From: Lachnospiraceae bacterium
Lineage (GTDB): Bacteria; Bacillota; Clostridia; Lachnospirales; Lachnospiraceae
Direction of reading: 5' to 3'
DNA: 64,000 nt
Assembly: GCA_022792835.1 (NCBI GenBank)
Contig: JAAWBT010000005.1
Span: forward strand, 34,841-98,840
The notes beneath the pieces were generated by a model that worked only from the letters and a program-made list of their open reading frames with translations, had not been told where the DNA came from and ran no database searches. How positions within the stretch are numbered: the stretch's first letter is position 1; each line of letters begins with the position of its first letter. Positions 8,179 to 16,132 of this stretch are shown here, in pieces. A program made the translations under genes and the position numbers.

Positions 8179-8469
8179 TTATACCTCCTCACCCTCTGTC
8201 ATCGCAAGCGTCAGCACCTTCTGCGCATCTAAGCTGGGTCTGGCAATCACATTCGTACAGTGCAGCTTTCCGGCTTTCTTTGCCGCGTCCGCTCCCGCAT
8301 CCACTGCCGTGCGTACAGCCCCGATCTCTCCACGTACCGCAACTGTGACCATACCGCCTCCGATCACCTCCATGCCGACCAGCTCTACATTTGCAGCTTT
8401 TACCATGGCGTCTGCCCCGGCCACCGCCGGCACATAGCCGATCACTTCAAGAAATCCCCAGGACAACAT
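8179..8469 (-). CDS. BMC-H shell protein (copy 2)
   Basis: A 96-residue BMC-H hexamer protein with WGFLEVIGYVPAVAGADAMV and GMVTVAVRGEIGAVRTAVDA. It keeps the usual C-terminal CTNVIARP segment and adds a short tail (LTLAMTEGEEV). It begins one base after copy 3 ends and its stop lies two bases before copy 1, so the three genes are tightly packed. The copies are clearly paralogous but well diverged, which argues for distinct roles in one shell rather than recent duplication. Confidence 0.97.
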   Translation of the reverse strand: MLSWGFLEVIGYVPAVAGADAMVKAANVELVGMEVIGGGMVTVAVRGEIGAVRTAVDAGADAAKKAGKLHCTNVIARPSLDAQKVLTLAMTEGEEV

Positions 8470-8470
8470 A

Positions 8471-8749
8471 TTACTCTCCCTCCTTCCCCAATATCATCTC
8501 AAGAAGTTCTTTTGCCGGACGGGCAATGGTCAGACATCCTTCCATGGCATCCATCTGATTTGCCGCTGTCACCCCTGCGTCCACAGCCATCCGCACAGCC
8601 CCCACGTCTCCCCGCACCACGATCGTCACCAATCCAGCTCCGACCCATACCTTTTTGAGAATCTCCACATTTGCGGACTTGGCCATCGCATCAGCCACCG
8701 CAAAGGCGGGCACATAGCCCTTTGTCTCCACAAAACCCATTGACTGCAT
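8471..8749 (-). CDS. BMC-H shell protein (copy 3)
   Basis: A 92-residue BMC-H hexamer protein with MGFVETKGYVPAFAVADAMA and GLVTIVVRGDVGAVRMAVDA. The final part is the most unusual of the three: the common TNVIARP is changed to CLTIARPAKELLEMILG. It follows the BMC-P gene by about 30 bases. Together with the vertex protein it would be enough for facets and corners of a shell; no trimeric tandem-domain BMC-T gene is present in the window. Confidence 0.96.
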   Translation of the reverse strand: MQSMGFVETKGYVPAFAVADAMAKSANVEILKKVWVGAGLVTIVVRGDVGAVRMAVDAGVTAANQMDAMEGCLTIARPAKELLEMILGKEGE

Positions 8750-8782
8750 AGTTCATGCTCCCTTCTTCATACTGATAACAGA

Positions 8783-9016
8783 TTAGGATTCTGCCACCGA
8801 ATCAACAATTCCTATAATCCTCTCGTCAATCAAATGTTCCTGACTGGTAAAAAACGAACGGCTGACCAGCACGTCGCTGCCCACTCCGGCTCCAACCATG
8901 TCTACGGCCACGATCCTTTTGCCGTCCGCCGCCTCGCACAGTAAAAGTTTTTTTCCGATCAGACATTCCTCTTTTTCCTGTGAAACAACGGTTCCTACCA
9001 CCTTATACAGCCGCAT
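8783..9016 (-). CDS. BMC-P pentameric vertex protein (EutN/CcmL family)
   Basis: A 77-residue vertex protein that caps the corners of microcompartment shells. It begins MRLYKVVGTVVSQEKEE and contains GKKLLLCEA, VAVDMVGAGVGSDVLVSRS and ends ERIIGIVDSV, all typical of EutN/CcmL/PduN proteins. The frame is open 44 codons further upstream, but the ATG at 9016 follows AGGAGAAGGAA and matches the family start. It is slightly shorter than the usual 85-100 residues, mostly in the loop before the last strand. It is the first shell gene after the amidohydrolase. Confidence 0.94.
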   Translation of the reverse strand: MRLYKVVGTVVSQEKEECLIGKKLLLCEAADGKRIVAVDMVGAGVGSDVLVSRSFFTSQEHLIDERIIGIVDSVAES

Positions 9017-9125
9017 AACAGTTCCTTCTCCTTCCTGGACGACTGCAGGAAACGCCGTGCAGCAAGTGATTTTCCTCACCGCACAGCGTCCCTCGCTGCT
9101 AATTTTCCTGTACGCCCATGTGCAA

Positions 9126-10364
9126 TTAAAAAGCCGGCATATATCCACTGTCGCGGTCTACCACCAGCTTGCCGCCGCGGTAAACCTTCCGGATCGCATC
9201 ATGATTTTGAAGGATCGTGATATCTTTAAGCGGGTCACCGTCCACCACCAAAAAATCCGCCGTCTTTCCGGCTTCCAAGCTGCCAATGTCCGGCTGCCTG
9301 AGTGCCTCCGCCGTCACCGAGGTGGCAGCGATGATCGCCTCCATGGGTGTCATACCTCCAATCTCCACCAGGCATTCCAGCTCATAAGCATTGTCCCCGT
9401 GGTAATTAAAGGGAGTACCGCAGTCTGTGCCGCATCCCACTTTTACTCCGGCGGCTATCGCCTTTCGCAGATTGATAAAATGTTTTTGGGCAAAAAACTC
9501 CACCTTTTTCCGATGGTCCTCCGGCACACCGCCTTCCGGACCATACTTGATTGTCTTAAAAGAAGCCAAGGTTGACATCAGATAAGTACCCTTCTCGGCC
9601 ATCTCCCCAATGGTCTCTTCATTCAGGAAGGTGCCATGTTCGATGGTGCGCACGCCGGCGCGGACTGCATTGGCACAGCCCTCCTCGCCGATACAGTGGG
9701 CAGAGGTGCAGATTCCGTTCTTCTCCGCTTCAATCACGGCGGCCCGCATTTCATCCTCATTTAACTGTGCCACCGTGGCCGGTCCCGGGGACATGCCGCC
9801 GCCTGTGGCCATCAGCTTGATATTGTCCACCCGGCGCTTAATCCGCTTACGCGCCGCCTTGCGCACCTCATCCACACCATCTGCAACCTCGGCGATCCAG
9901 TCAAGCGACACCTCTCCCGGCAACATATCTCCATGGCCGCCGGTGATTGTGATCGCCTTTCCTGCCGCCAGAATCCGCGGTCCCACAATCAGCCCTTCAT
10001 TGACCGCGTTGCGGATGTCGATATCCACCTCGCCCTTTTCTCCACAGCAGCGGATCGTAGTAAAACCGGCAGCCAAATCCCGCTGAGCCCGAAGTACCCC
10101 CAAGATCACATTCAAACCCGCCGTGTCCAATACGGAATTTCGGAAATTGTCCGGCGCGCCATCCATAGACAGATGTACATGGGCGTCGATTAACCCCGGC
10201 ATCACTGTTTTTCCTCCCATGTCTATGACAGGAACCCCACTGCAGAACGATTCATCATAAGAACCTGCGTACAGAATCTTATCCTCCCGCACCGCCACCA
10301 TTCCGTCCGTAATCGGCGCAGCAGAAACACCGTCGATCAGATAGCAATTTTTTAATATGAACAT
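9126..10364 (-). CDS. Metal-dependent amidohydrolase (imidazolonepropionase/prolidase-like)
   Basis: This 412-residue amidohydrolase-superfamily enzyme has H62 and H64 (GLIDAHVHLSMDG), K183 (NIKLMATGGG), H223 (SAHCIGEEG), H243 (RTIEHGT) and D314 (CGTDCGTP), a complete metal site of the group that contains imidazolonepropionase and Xaa-Pro/Xaa-Arg dipeptidases. It lacks the N-terminal encapsulation module seen in the aldolase and hydantoinase, so it may act outside the shell. The ATG at 10364 is preferred over one nine codons upstream because it follows AAGGGGG and falls 13 bases after the transporter stop. Substrate unknown; an amide or peptide-like compound taken up by the carrier is likely. 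Confidence 0.85.
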   Translation of the reverse strand: MFILKNCYLIDGVSAAPITDGMVAVREDKILYAGSYDESFCSGVPVIDMGGKTVMPGLIDAHVHLSMDGAPDNFRNSVLDTAGLNVILGVLRAQRDLAAGFTTIRCCGEKGEVDIDIRNAVNEGLIVGPRILAAGKAITITGGHGDMLPGEVSLDWIAEVADGVDEVRKAARKRIKRRVDNIKLMATGGGMSPGPATVAQLNEDEMRAAVIEAEKNGICTSAHCIGEEGCANAVRAGVRTIEHGTFLNEETIGEMAEKGTYLMSTLASFKTIKYGPEGGVPEDHRKKVEFFAQKHFINLRKAIAAGVKVGCGTDCGTPFNYHGDNAYELECLVEIGGMTPMEAIIAATSVTAEALRQPDIGSLEAGKTADFLVVDGDPLKDITILQNHDAIRKVYRGGKLVVDRDSGYMPAF

Positions 10365-10377
10365 AAGCCTGTCCCCC

Positions 10378-11790
10378 TTATGCATAGCCAATCATCTGTG
10401 CAATAATCAGTGCACCGCTGCCAAGCAGCGTCATAATTCCCACATAAGGTAAAATAAATTTCAGCCATTTCTGATAGGGAATTTTGGCACAGGCCAGCAC
10501 TGCCATCAGCACACCAGAAGTCGGGAACATGATATTCGTCAGTCCATCTCCCATCTGAGAAGCTAAAATCAACGCATTGGGTTCAAGTCCCACCACATCG
10601 CCAAGGGGGGCCAGGATCGGCATGGTAATCAAAAACTGACCGCTGCCGGAATTGACCAGGAAGTTAAACAACTCCTGAACAATAAAAATGCCCACCAATG
10701 AAACTGATTTCGGCAGAAAGACGATCACAGAGGCCAGGGAGTGGATGACCACATCAATAATTCCGCCCTGTGTCAAGATCACGGCAATACAGTTGGACAG
10801 ACCACAGACCAGGGCTGCCGCCACCACGCTGCTGGCGCCTTTGGCAAATGCGATGCAGGCCTTATTCACGCCGATACCACCGACAATCGCCGAGAGCACT
10901 GCCGCTAATAAGAACATGGCGATAATCTCGTTCATGTACCAGCCCCACTTGATGATACCAAAAACCATAACCGCCAATATTGCCGCCAGCGTGATTCCAA
11001 TCATCACCTGTCTGCCCGGAGCGCATATCTGTTCTTCTTCCCGTTCTGCCTCCAGCTGCACTGCATAAGCCTTGCTTTCCTGATAAACGAGACTTGATTC
11101 AGGATTTACCTTTACCTTTTTTGCATAACGGAGCACATACCACACACCGACAAAGAAGAAAACCACCTGTAAAATAATACGGTACCAGGAGCCGGAATAC
11201 AACTCAAGCCCCGTAATCTGCTGGCCTATCGCAACCGTAAAAGGGTTCGTCACGGACACGGCAAAGGCGGTTACGGCACTAACCATGACACAGGCCATAG
11301 CTGTCATGGTATCATATCCCAGCATCAGCACAATTGGAAGGATTGCCGGCAGATAAACAATCATCAGCTCTGCGCCGCCCACGATCGCCGCAATCAGTGC
11401 AAACACAAACATCAGCACAGGAAACAGCATATAGTCTCTCTTCTTAAATTTCCGGCTCAGGTTCTTCACTGCTCCGGCAATTGCTCCTGTGGCGTTGATA
11501 ACCTCCCAGGCTCCGCCGATGATGATGACAGCAAAGGCCACCATGGCTGCGCCGGTCAGCCCATCCAAAATCAAGGTCATAAATTTCCATGGCGTCAGCC
11601 ATGCTTTTTCTGTGTAATGGAATGATTCCGGGTCCACAATCATTCTGGAAGTCCCTTCCAACGGAACCCGTTCATAACTGCCGGACGGTATTATCCAGGT
11701 CGCAATCAGCGCAACCACCATTAAAATCAGCAGAATAGCAAATACATGAGGAATTTCCCTCTTTTTTTCTCTCGCTCTTTTATCAGGCAT
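10378..11790 (-). CDS. YfcC-family membrane carrier (putative amino acid/dicarboxylate transporter)
   Basis: This 470-residue polytopic membrane protein resembles the YfcC/C4-dicarboxylate-anaerobic-carrier group of the IT superfamily. About a dozen hydrophobic segments are visible, starting with HVFAILLILMVVALIATWII, followed by the PSGSYERV motif common to this family, and two internally related halves around NPFTVAIGQQ and NSGSGQFLITMPILAPLGD. A cytoplasmic loop rich in Glu separates the halves near residues 230-255. It is the first gene of the microcompartment operon and so probably imports the pathway substrate. The true substrate is not known; relatives are annotated for amino acids, peptides or dicarboxylates. 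Confidence 0.85.
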   Translation of the reverse strand: MPDKRAREKKREIPHVFAILLILMVVALIATWIIPSGSYERVPLEGTSRMIVDPESFHYTEKAWLTPWKFMTLILDGLTGAAMVAFAVIIIGGAWEVINATGAIAGAVKNLSRKFKKRDYMLFPVLMFVFALIAAIVGGAELMIVYLPAILPIVLMLGYDTMTAMACVMVSAVTAFAVSVTNPFTVAIGQQITGLELYSGSWYRIILQVVFFFVGVWYVLRYAKKVKVNPESSLVYQESKAYAVQLEAEREEEQICAPGRQVMIGITLAAILAVMVFGIIKWGWYMNEIIAMFLLAAVLSAIVGGIGVNKACIAFAKGASSVVAAALVCGLSNCIAVILTQGGIIDVVIHSLASVIVFLPKSVSLVGIFIVQELFNFLVNSGSGQFLITMPILAPLGDVVGLEPNALILASQMGDGLTNIMFPTSGVLMAVLACAKIPYQKWLKFILPYVGIMTLLGSGALIIAQMIGYA

Positions 11791-11910
11791 AAAGCTCCCC
11801 CTTTAGAAATGTCTTCTATATGTATCAATGAAATTGTCTGTTTCTGATTATCATTATGGCACTGCACCCCTCCTTTCTTTCATGAATTTTTGGACGTCCT
11901 TTTTTATTTC

Positions 11911-11916
11911 AAAATA
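11911..11916 (-). promoter_or_regulatory. Predicted -10 box of the microcompartment operon
   Basis: TATTTT on the minus strand. Its expected start site near 11904 puts the palindrome centre (11945.5) at about -41.5, the same geometry as for the acd-por operon. The leader would be about 114 bases. No clear -35 box is seen, as expected for an activator-dependent promoter. Inferred. Confidence 0.4.
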
Positions 11917-11937
11917 CCTTTATTTTTTCATATTGTC

Positions 11938-11953
11938 TGTAAAGTGGTTTACA
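11938..11953. promoter_or_regulatory. Crp/Fnr-type operator palindrome (site 2)
   Basis: TGTAAAGTGGTTTACA is a perfect inverted repeat (TGTAAA-N4-TTTACA, i.e. GTA-N8-TAC). It lies between the microcompartment operon and the divergent aminotransferase. It matches the palindrome next to the Crp/Fnr gene in both arms except one base. The centre is about 41 bp from plausible start sites in both directions. Confidence 0.6.
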
Positions 11954-11973
11954 TTTTCTCTCATTTATTTTTT

Positions 11974-11979
11974 AATAAT
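11974..11979 (+). promoter_or_regulatory. Predicted -10 box of the aminotransferase gene
   Basis: AATAAT (five of six consensus bases). The expected start near 11986 is about 40.5 bp from the palindrome centre. There is no good -35 box. Inferred from spacing. Confidence 0.35.
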
Positions 11980-12083
11980 ACTAAATTGCATTATTTTGGA
12001 TTTTGTAAAATAGATGACAGAATCACTGCTGTATTTGTGATAAATTACAGACAATTATTGCAGATATAAGGAGGATATTCGTT

Positions 12084-13187
12084 ATGTTTCAGGATCTTGT
12101 CAGTCAGTTTGTAAAAGAAGCGCCGCCTTATAATTTCGGAGTCGGTGATACGTTCAAACCGTTCCGCGAAGGGGTAGAGAAGGTCATCATCATGCACAAA
12201 AATGAAAATCCATACGGCACTTCCCCCAAAGCAGCAGCGGCCATGCAGGACCAGGCGTCCCATTCCAACCGCTACCCAACCATGCGTGCCGACCGGCTGC
12301 GGGAAAAGCTGGCCGTCAAACATGGCGTGGACATCTCTCAGATCATGGTCACCCAGGGCGGTACCTCTGCCCTTGGCTTCATTTCTGAGATGCTGATCCA
12401 GGACGGTGATGAGGTGATCGTTACCACCCCAGCCTACCCCAACTACCTGAATCTGACAAAAAAGTACAACGGCGTGCTGGTCGAGGTTCCTTCCGATGAA
12501 AATTATATTCCTCATTTCGATGACATTATGGCCTCGGTCACAGATAAAACTAAACTGATCTTTCTGGCCAATCCCAACAACCCAACCGGGACCATCTGTG
12601 ACGACGATGCCCTGCGGAAGTTTTTGCACAGGCTTCAGGATCATGTGGTCCTTGTGGTGGATGAGGCCTACTTTGACTTCATTGAACGGCCCGGCTGTCG
12701 CAGCATGATTGATGAGGTGGCTGACCATGTGAATCTGATTGTGGTACGCACTTTTTCCAAAATCTATGGCATGGCCGGCTCCCGAATCGGCTATATGATC
12801 TCCAACCCGGAAATCATTCACTATCTGGAGATCACCAGCACTGGTTACTGCTGCAACCGTGTAGGTCTGGCCGGCGCCGAAGCTGCTCTGGAAGACCGGG
12901 AGTTTATCGAAATGACAATTGCTGAAAACAAGAAAGGCCGCGATTATCTGACAGAAGTGATGAAAGAACTGGGTTTCGACGTATGGGAATCCCATACCAA
13001 TTTCATTTTCTTTGACCCCCACATTCCCATAAAAGAATTTGCTGATGAGCTCTATACCTTTGGCGTAAAAATCCGCGGTGATTTCGTCAGAGCCCGCATC
13101 AGTATCGGAACCATGGCGGAAAACAGAATTGCTGCCAAAGCTATGGAGCAGATTGTAAAAGAATATAAAGAAAAATCATCGAAATAA
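12084..13187 (+). CDS. PLP-dependent aminotransferase, class I/II (HisC-like)
   Basis: A 367-residue fold-type I aminotransferase related to histidinol-phosphate aminotransferase. Visible motifs are HKNENPYG near the N-terminus, FLANPNNPTGT (about residue 160), VVDEAYFDF with the PLP-contacting Asp and Tyr, and TFSKIYGMAGSRIGY, which holds the Schiff-base Lys K226. The ATG follows AAGGAGG. There are no histidine genes around it. It is divergent from the microcompartment operon with a shared palindrome between them, so it probably supplies or uses an amino/2-oxo acid of that pathway. Donor and acceptor cannot be predicted from sequence. Confidence 0.88.
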   Translation: MFQDLVSQFVKEAPPYNFGVGDTFKPFREGVEKVIIMHKNENPYGTSPKAAAAMQDQASHSNRYPTMRADRLREKLAVKHGVDISQIMVTQGGTSALGFISEMLIQDGDEVIVTTPAYPNYLNLTKKYNGVLVEVPSDENYIPHFDDIMASVTDKTKLIFLANPNNPTGTICDDDALRKFLHRLQDHVVLVVDEAYFDFIERPGCRSMIDEVADHVNLIVVRTFSKIYGMAGSRIGYMISNPEIIHYLEITSTGYCCNRVGLAGAEAALEDREFIEMTIAENKKGRDYLTEVMKELGFDVWESHTNFIFFDPHIPIKEFADELYTFGVKIRGDFVRARISIGTMAENRIAAKAMEQIVKEYKEKSSK

Positions 13188-13229
13188 TTGGCTGTCTCTT
13201 TTGGAAAACGCCATTTTTGCCGCAATCTC

Positions 13230-13258
13230 TTGACATTTATGCATGGATAGTGTAATAT
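13230..13258 (+). promoter_or_regulatory. Sigma-A promoter of the hemolysin III family gene
   Basis: TTGACA (13230-13235), 17-base spacer, TAATAT (13253-13258). Downstream, ATGTAGT (13272-13278) and ACTACAT (13286-13292) can form a small leader hairpin. Confidence 0.8.
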
Positions 13259-13313
13259 TGGCATATACTTAATGTAGTATCAAAAACTACATGTTGCGTT
13301 AGGAGGCGGCGAT

Positions 13314-13979
13314 ATGAAGAACTTAAAACCAAAAGATCCAGGTAGTGCCATCACTCATTTTATCGGCTGGCTGATGGCCATATTTGCAGCTACGCCACTT
13401 TTAATCCGGGCGGCAAAGGCACCGGACAGGATCCATGTCATCTGCCTGACGGTTTTTATCCTCAGTATGATTTTCTTATACGGCGCCAGCACCATTTATC
13501 ATACCCTGGATATTTCTCCCAGGATCAACAAAGTCTTAAAAAAAATTGACCATATGATGATTTTCATCCTGATCGCAGGAACCTACACGCCGGTCTGCGT
13601 CATTGTCATCGGCGGTCGTCAAGGAGCGTTCCTTTTGGGTCTTGTCTGGACCATTGCCATCTGTGGGATACTCATCAAAGCCTTTTGGATCAACTGCCCG
13701 AAATGGTTTTCATCTGTCCTCTATATCGGCATGGGTTGGGTCTGTGTGCTCTCATTTACCCAGATTCTTAACAGTCTGTCCCATGCAGCGTTCGGCTGGC
13801 TTTTGGCCGGCGGTATTATCTATACCATCGGCGGCATTATTTATGCCCTCAAACTTCCGATTTTTAATTCCAGGCACAAATATTTTGGTTCCCACGAGAT
13901 TTTCCATCTGTTTGTCCTGGCCGGAAGTTTCTGCCATTTCATTCTTATGTATCGTTTCGTGGCTTTCATGCCTGTGTAA
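13314..13979 (+). CDS. Hemolysin III (PAQR/YqfA) family membrane protein
   Basis: A 221-residue integral membrane protein with seven predicted hydrophobic segments. It shows the conserved family residues: SxxxH in YGASTIYHTLD, the D in KIDHMMIFILIAGTYTP, and the C-terminal HEIFHLFVLAGSFCHF. These Ser/His/Asp residues are shared with the PAQR receptor/hydrolase superfamily and bind zinc in known members. It is monocistronic behind its own TTGACA-17-TAATAT promoter and an AGGAGG ribosome site. The biological role of bacterial members is poorly known. Its end overlaps the convergent GIY-YIG gene by 14 bases. Confidence 0.9.
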   Translation: MKNLKPKDPGSAITHFIGWLMAIFAATPLLIRAAKAPDRIHVICLTVFILSMIFLYGASTIYHTLDISPRINKVLKKIDHMMIFILIAGTYTPVCVIVIGGRQGAFLLGLVWTIAICGILIKAFWINCPKWFSSVLYIGMGWVCVLSFTQILNSLSHAAFGWLLAGGIIYTIGGIIYALKLPIFNSRHKYFGSHEIFHLFVLAGSFCHFILMYRFVAFMPV

Positions 13980-14226
13980 AACCGCAAATTAACAGCAGCT
14001 TGTCCTTCCTGGACATCCGCTTGATTGCAGCTTCTCTGCGCATGGCCTCTGATTTCGTGGCAAAACGCTCCCAGTAAACCAGTTCTACCGGCCTCCGGCT
14101 CCTTGTATATCTGGCGCCCTGGCCGGACTGGTGGGCCGTTATCCGTTGTTCCAGATGGTTTGTCCAGCCTGTGTAGAGGCTTCCGTCGCTGCATTTTAAA
14201 ATATAGGTATAGTTTTCCAAATCCAC
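13966..14226 (-). CDS. GIY-YIG nuclease domain protein (UPF0213/YhbQ-like)
   Basis: A single-domain GIY-YIG protein of about 86 residues. The core is YTYILKCSDGSLYTGWTNHL, then HQSGQGARYTRSRRPVELVY and a Lys/Arg-rich KSEAMRREAAIKRMSRKDK segment, as in the UPF0213 family. No ATG lies at the domain start; the GTG at 14226 after AGAAGAG gives VDLENYTYIL and is preferred, with a TTG two codons later as the alternative. The longer open frame to 14355 would add 43 residues that look non-coding. Members are small DNA-acting nucleases; the exact role is uncertain. Confidence 0.85.
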   Translation of the reverse strand: MDLENYTYILKCSDGSLYTGWTNHLEQRITAHQSGQGARYTRSRRPVELVYWERFATKSEAMRREAAIKRMSRKDKLLLICGFTQA

Positions 14227-14560
14227 TTCTCTTCTGCCCCATAAATACTTTCTTATTATATGTAAGCGTGCGGAAAACCGCACGCTATCCATGCTTTCGC
14301 ATCTGTGGAACCTGCCTGTGGCAGACTTCCTGTATTTATATAAAGCACCAGACATGGAGCGGACTTGCCGCCCCTGGTATCTAAAAAGAATTTCGCATAG
14401 CGAAACTATCAGGAAAAGCCTGTGAATGTCTGTTTTTGTCTGATGCCTGCCATCCGGCCTTATGGTCCAATACAGCTTTCCCGTCTATAATTTATCTTAT
14501 GTATTTTCTCCCGTTTTGTCTACTGAATTTTTCAGTGTAAACAGAAAATTTTCTTTTTTG
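14227..14560. other. Intergenic stretch with two perfect hairpins
   Basis: No gene is seen in these 334 bases. AGCGTGCGG-AAAA-CCGCACGCT (14265-14286) is a perfect 9-bp stem, and TTTCGC-ATA-GCGAAA (about 14390-14404) is a perfect 6-bp stem. Neither is followed by a clear T-run on the plus strand. The rest is unremarkable sequence between the GIY-YIG gene and the end of the sipL-like gene. Confidence 0.5.
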
Positions 14561-16123
14561 TCACACGGCTTCTTCTATCTGCTTCATAACCAGCAGCCGT
14601 TTTCCCGGAGACAGCGTATCATCATTTAACTCATTGCACTGACGCAGAGAGTCCACGGAAGCATGGAATTTTTTGGCAATCTTCCACAGGGTGTCCCCTG
14701 GCTGTGCCACATAAACCACAATTCCCGGCAGCTTCTGCACCCATTCTAAATCAATCGGCGCTTCCGTAATCCCCGTAATAATCTGTTCATCCAGTTGTTT
14801 CCTCACCAGCATATCGAACAGAATGACCGCTTTCACTTCGATCTCTCCGCCGCCGAGCATCGACGCGCCAAGCTGCTCCAGTCCTGTATCCAGCTGATAA
14901 AAACAAGTTTCGTCCATTCCTCTGGCTTCTGCTTTGTACTGGAAGGGGATAACGCCTTTCATGGACTGAAGAGGATGGCTGTCACTGTCTGTCATATAAA
15001 GTACTTTTATACACAGAGCTCCTTCCAGCATAAGGCCGCCTTCCACCGGTTTTTTATCATCCACTCGCAATACCCCGTCCACATGGCAAATCTGCAGGAT
15101 ATTATCCTCCGTCCCGCTTTTCAGCCTCTCGTTCAGTCTGGTCTTAGAGCTGTTTTTCACAAGAATTTCCTCTACCTGAGCAGAAAGGTATTCCGGTTCC
15201 AGCTCTTTGGCCGGAGAATAGACATCACTCACCACCTGCAGCGTTTCCTCTTCATACAGCTTGATGTCCATTTCTATCACCATATCCAGGGAAAGGCTTC
15301 TGTTTTCTCCGTCAAAATCCGGCTGGATATCGACCTGGCAGTGGCCCAGCCTTGTTGTAATTTCCGGGTACATGTCTTCCGCAGCATCCGGCAGTTCCAC
15401 TGTCCCGGAAAAAGGGATCTCTTTTTCCAGCCATTGGGGCGGAATGTGGGGTTCTGGTCCCCGGTAAATGCAAAATACATGTACCAGCCCCTGAATACTC
15501 AGCTGGCCATCCAGAGGTTTAATCTGCGTGTTTCTCAAACGGCACTGGCTCCAGAGAAGCTCTTCAATATCCGGCTGAGTCCCCGCGATCTCAATTTCTT
15601 CTTTCAGCCTGTATGTATCTTTCTGGCAGACTGCCGTCTGAGCTGCCCGCATGATGCGCATCAGCGTTTCCACCGGACTGTCATCATCCACTGCTGTCAC
15701 TGCCATCTGCTCGTCAATCCCCTCCAGATTCACGCAGAAGGTCAAAATCGCCTTCACATTGATCTTCCTGGAATGAATCAGCTCTATGGTCAGGTCTTCA
15801 ATCTCTGCTTCCACCTGCAGATAATCCTTCTCCTCAAGATCCGGAATATTGACGTATTCATCGAATGGGATCGTCCCTTCCATGGCACAAAGCCCGTTCC
15901 CTTCTGCCGGATGGTAAAGAATCCGATAGGAAAGTTTCCCGCGCAGTTCTGCTTTCTCCGTCAGTTTTTTTATTTCCTCGATTTCCACATTCCCGTCATC
16001 CAAAATGATTTTCTCAATATCCGGCTTCACATCAGGCACAATGAAATCGTCATCCATGGTAATCTGCGACACCGTTTTTTTCTTCAGCCTGCACATGCGT
16101 ATGCTTTTCTTTGTCAGTTCCAT
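14561..16123 (-). CDS. sipL: SipL-like spore coat morphogenetic protein (SPOCS + LysM)
   Basis: A 520-residue protein with SPOCS/DUF3794 domains and a C-terminal LysM domain. The N-terminus has KKTVSQITMDDDFIVPDVKP, the typical SPOCS entry; further SPOCS-like repeats follow (LEPEYLSAQVEEILVKNSSK, GGEIEVKAVILFDMLV). The LysM domain occupies about residues 470-516 (VYVAQPGDTLWKIAKKF, NDDTLSPGKRLLV). Architecture and size match SipL of Clostridioides difficile, which anchors SpoIVA on the forespore during coat assembly. It is expected to be a mother-cell protein in sporulating cells. It follows the lipoprotein gene by 9 bases. Orthology to SipL is inferred from architecture. Confidence 0.78.
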   Translation of the reverse strand: MELTKKSIRMCRLKKKTVSQITMDDDFIVPDVKPDIEKIILDDGNVEIEEIKKLTEKAELRGKLSYRILYHPAEGNGLCAMEGTIPFDEYVNIPDLEEKDYLQVEAEIEDLTIELIHSRKINVKAILTFCVNLEGIDEQMAVTAVDDDSPVETLMRIMRAAQTAVCQKDTYRLKEEIEIAGTQPDIEELLWSQCRLRNTQIKPLDGQLSIQGLVHVFCIYRGPEPHIPPQWLEKEIPFSGTVELPDAAEDMYPEITTRLGHCQVDIQPDFDGENRSLSLDMVIEMDIKLYEEETLQVVSDVYSPAKELEPEYLSAQVEEILVKNSSKTRLNERLKSGTEDNILQICHVDGVLRVDDKKPVEGGLMLEGALCIKVLYMTDSDSHPLQSMKGVIPFQYKAEARGMDETCFYQLDTGLEQLGASMLGGGEIEVKAVILFDMLVRKQLDEQIITGITEAPIDLEWVQKLPGIVVYVAQPGDTLWKIAKKFHASVDSLRQCNELNDDTLSPGKRLLVMKQIEEAV

Positions 16124-16132
16124 TGCATCCTC

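Noticed and set aside
9017..9148. Longer start for the BMC-P protein
   Set aside because: The upstream 44 codons do not match the family and a good ribosome site sits right before the ATG at 9016.
12045..13022. 325-codon minus-strand open frame
   Set aside because: Antisense to the aminotransferase; the protein has no recognisable domain.
14265..14286. Intrinsic terminator
   Set aside because: The stem is perfect but no T-run follows on the plus strand and the surrounding genes do not need it there.
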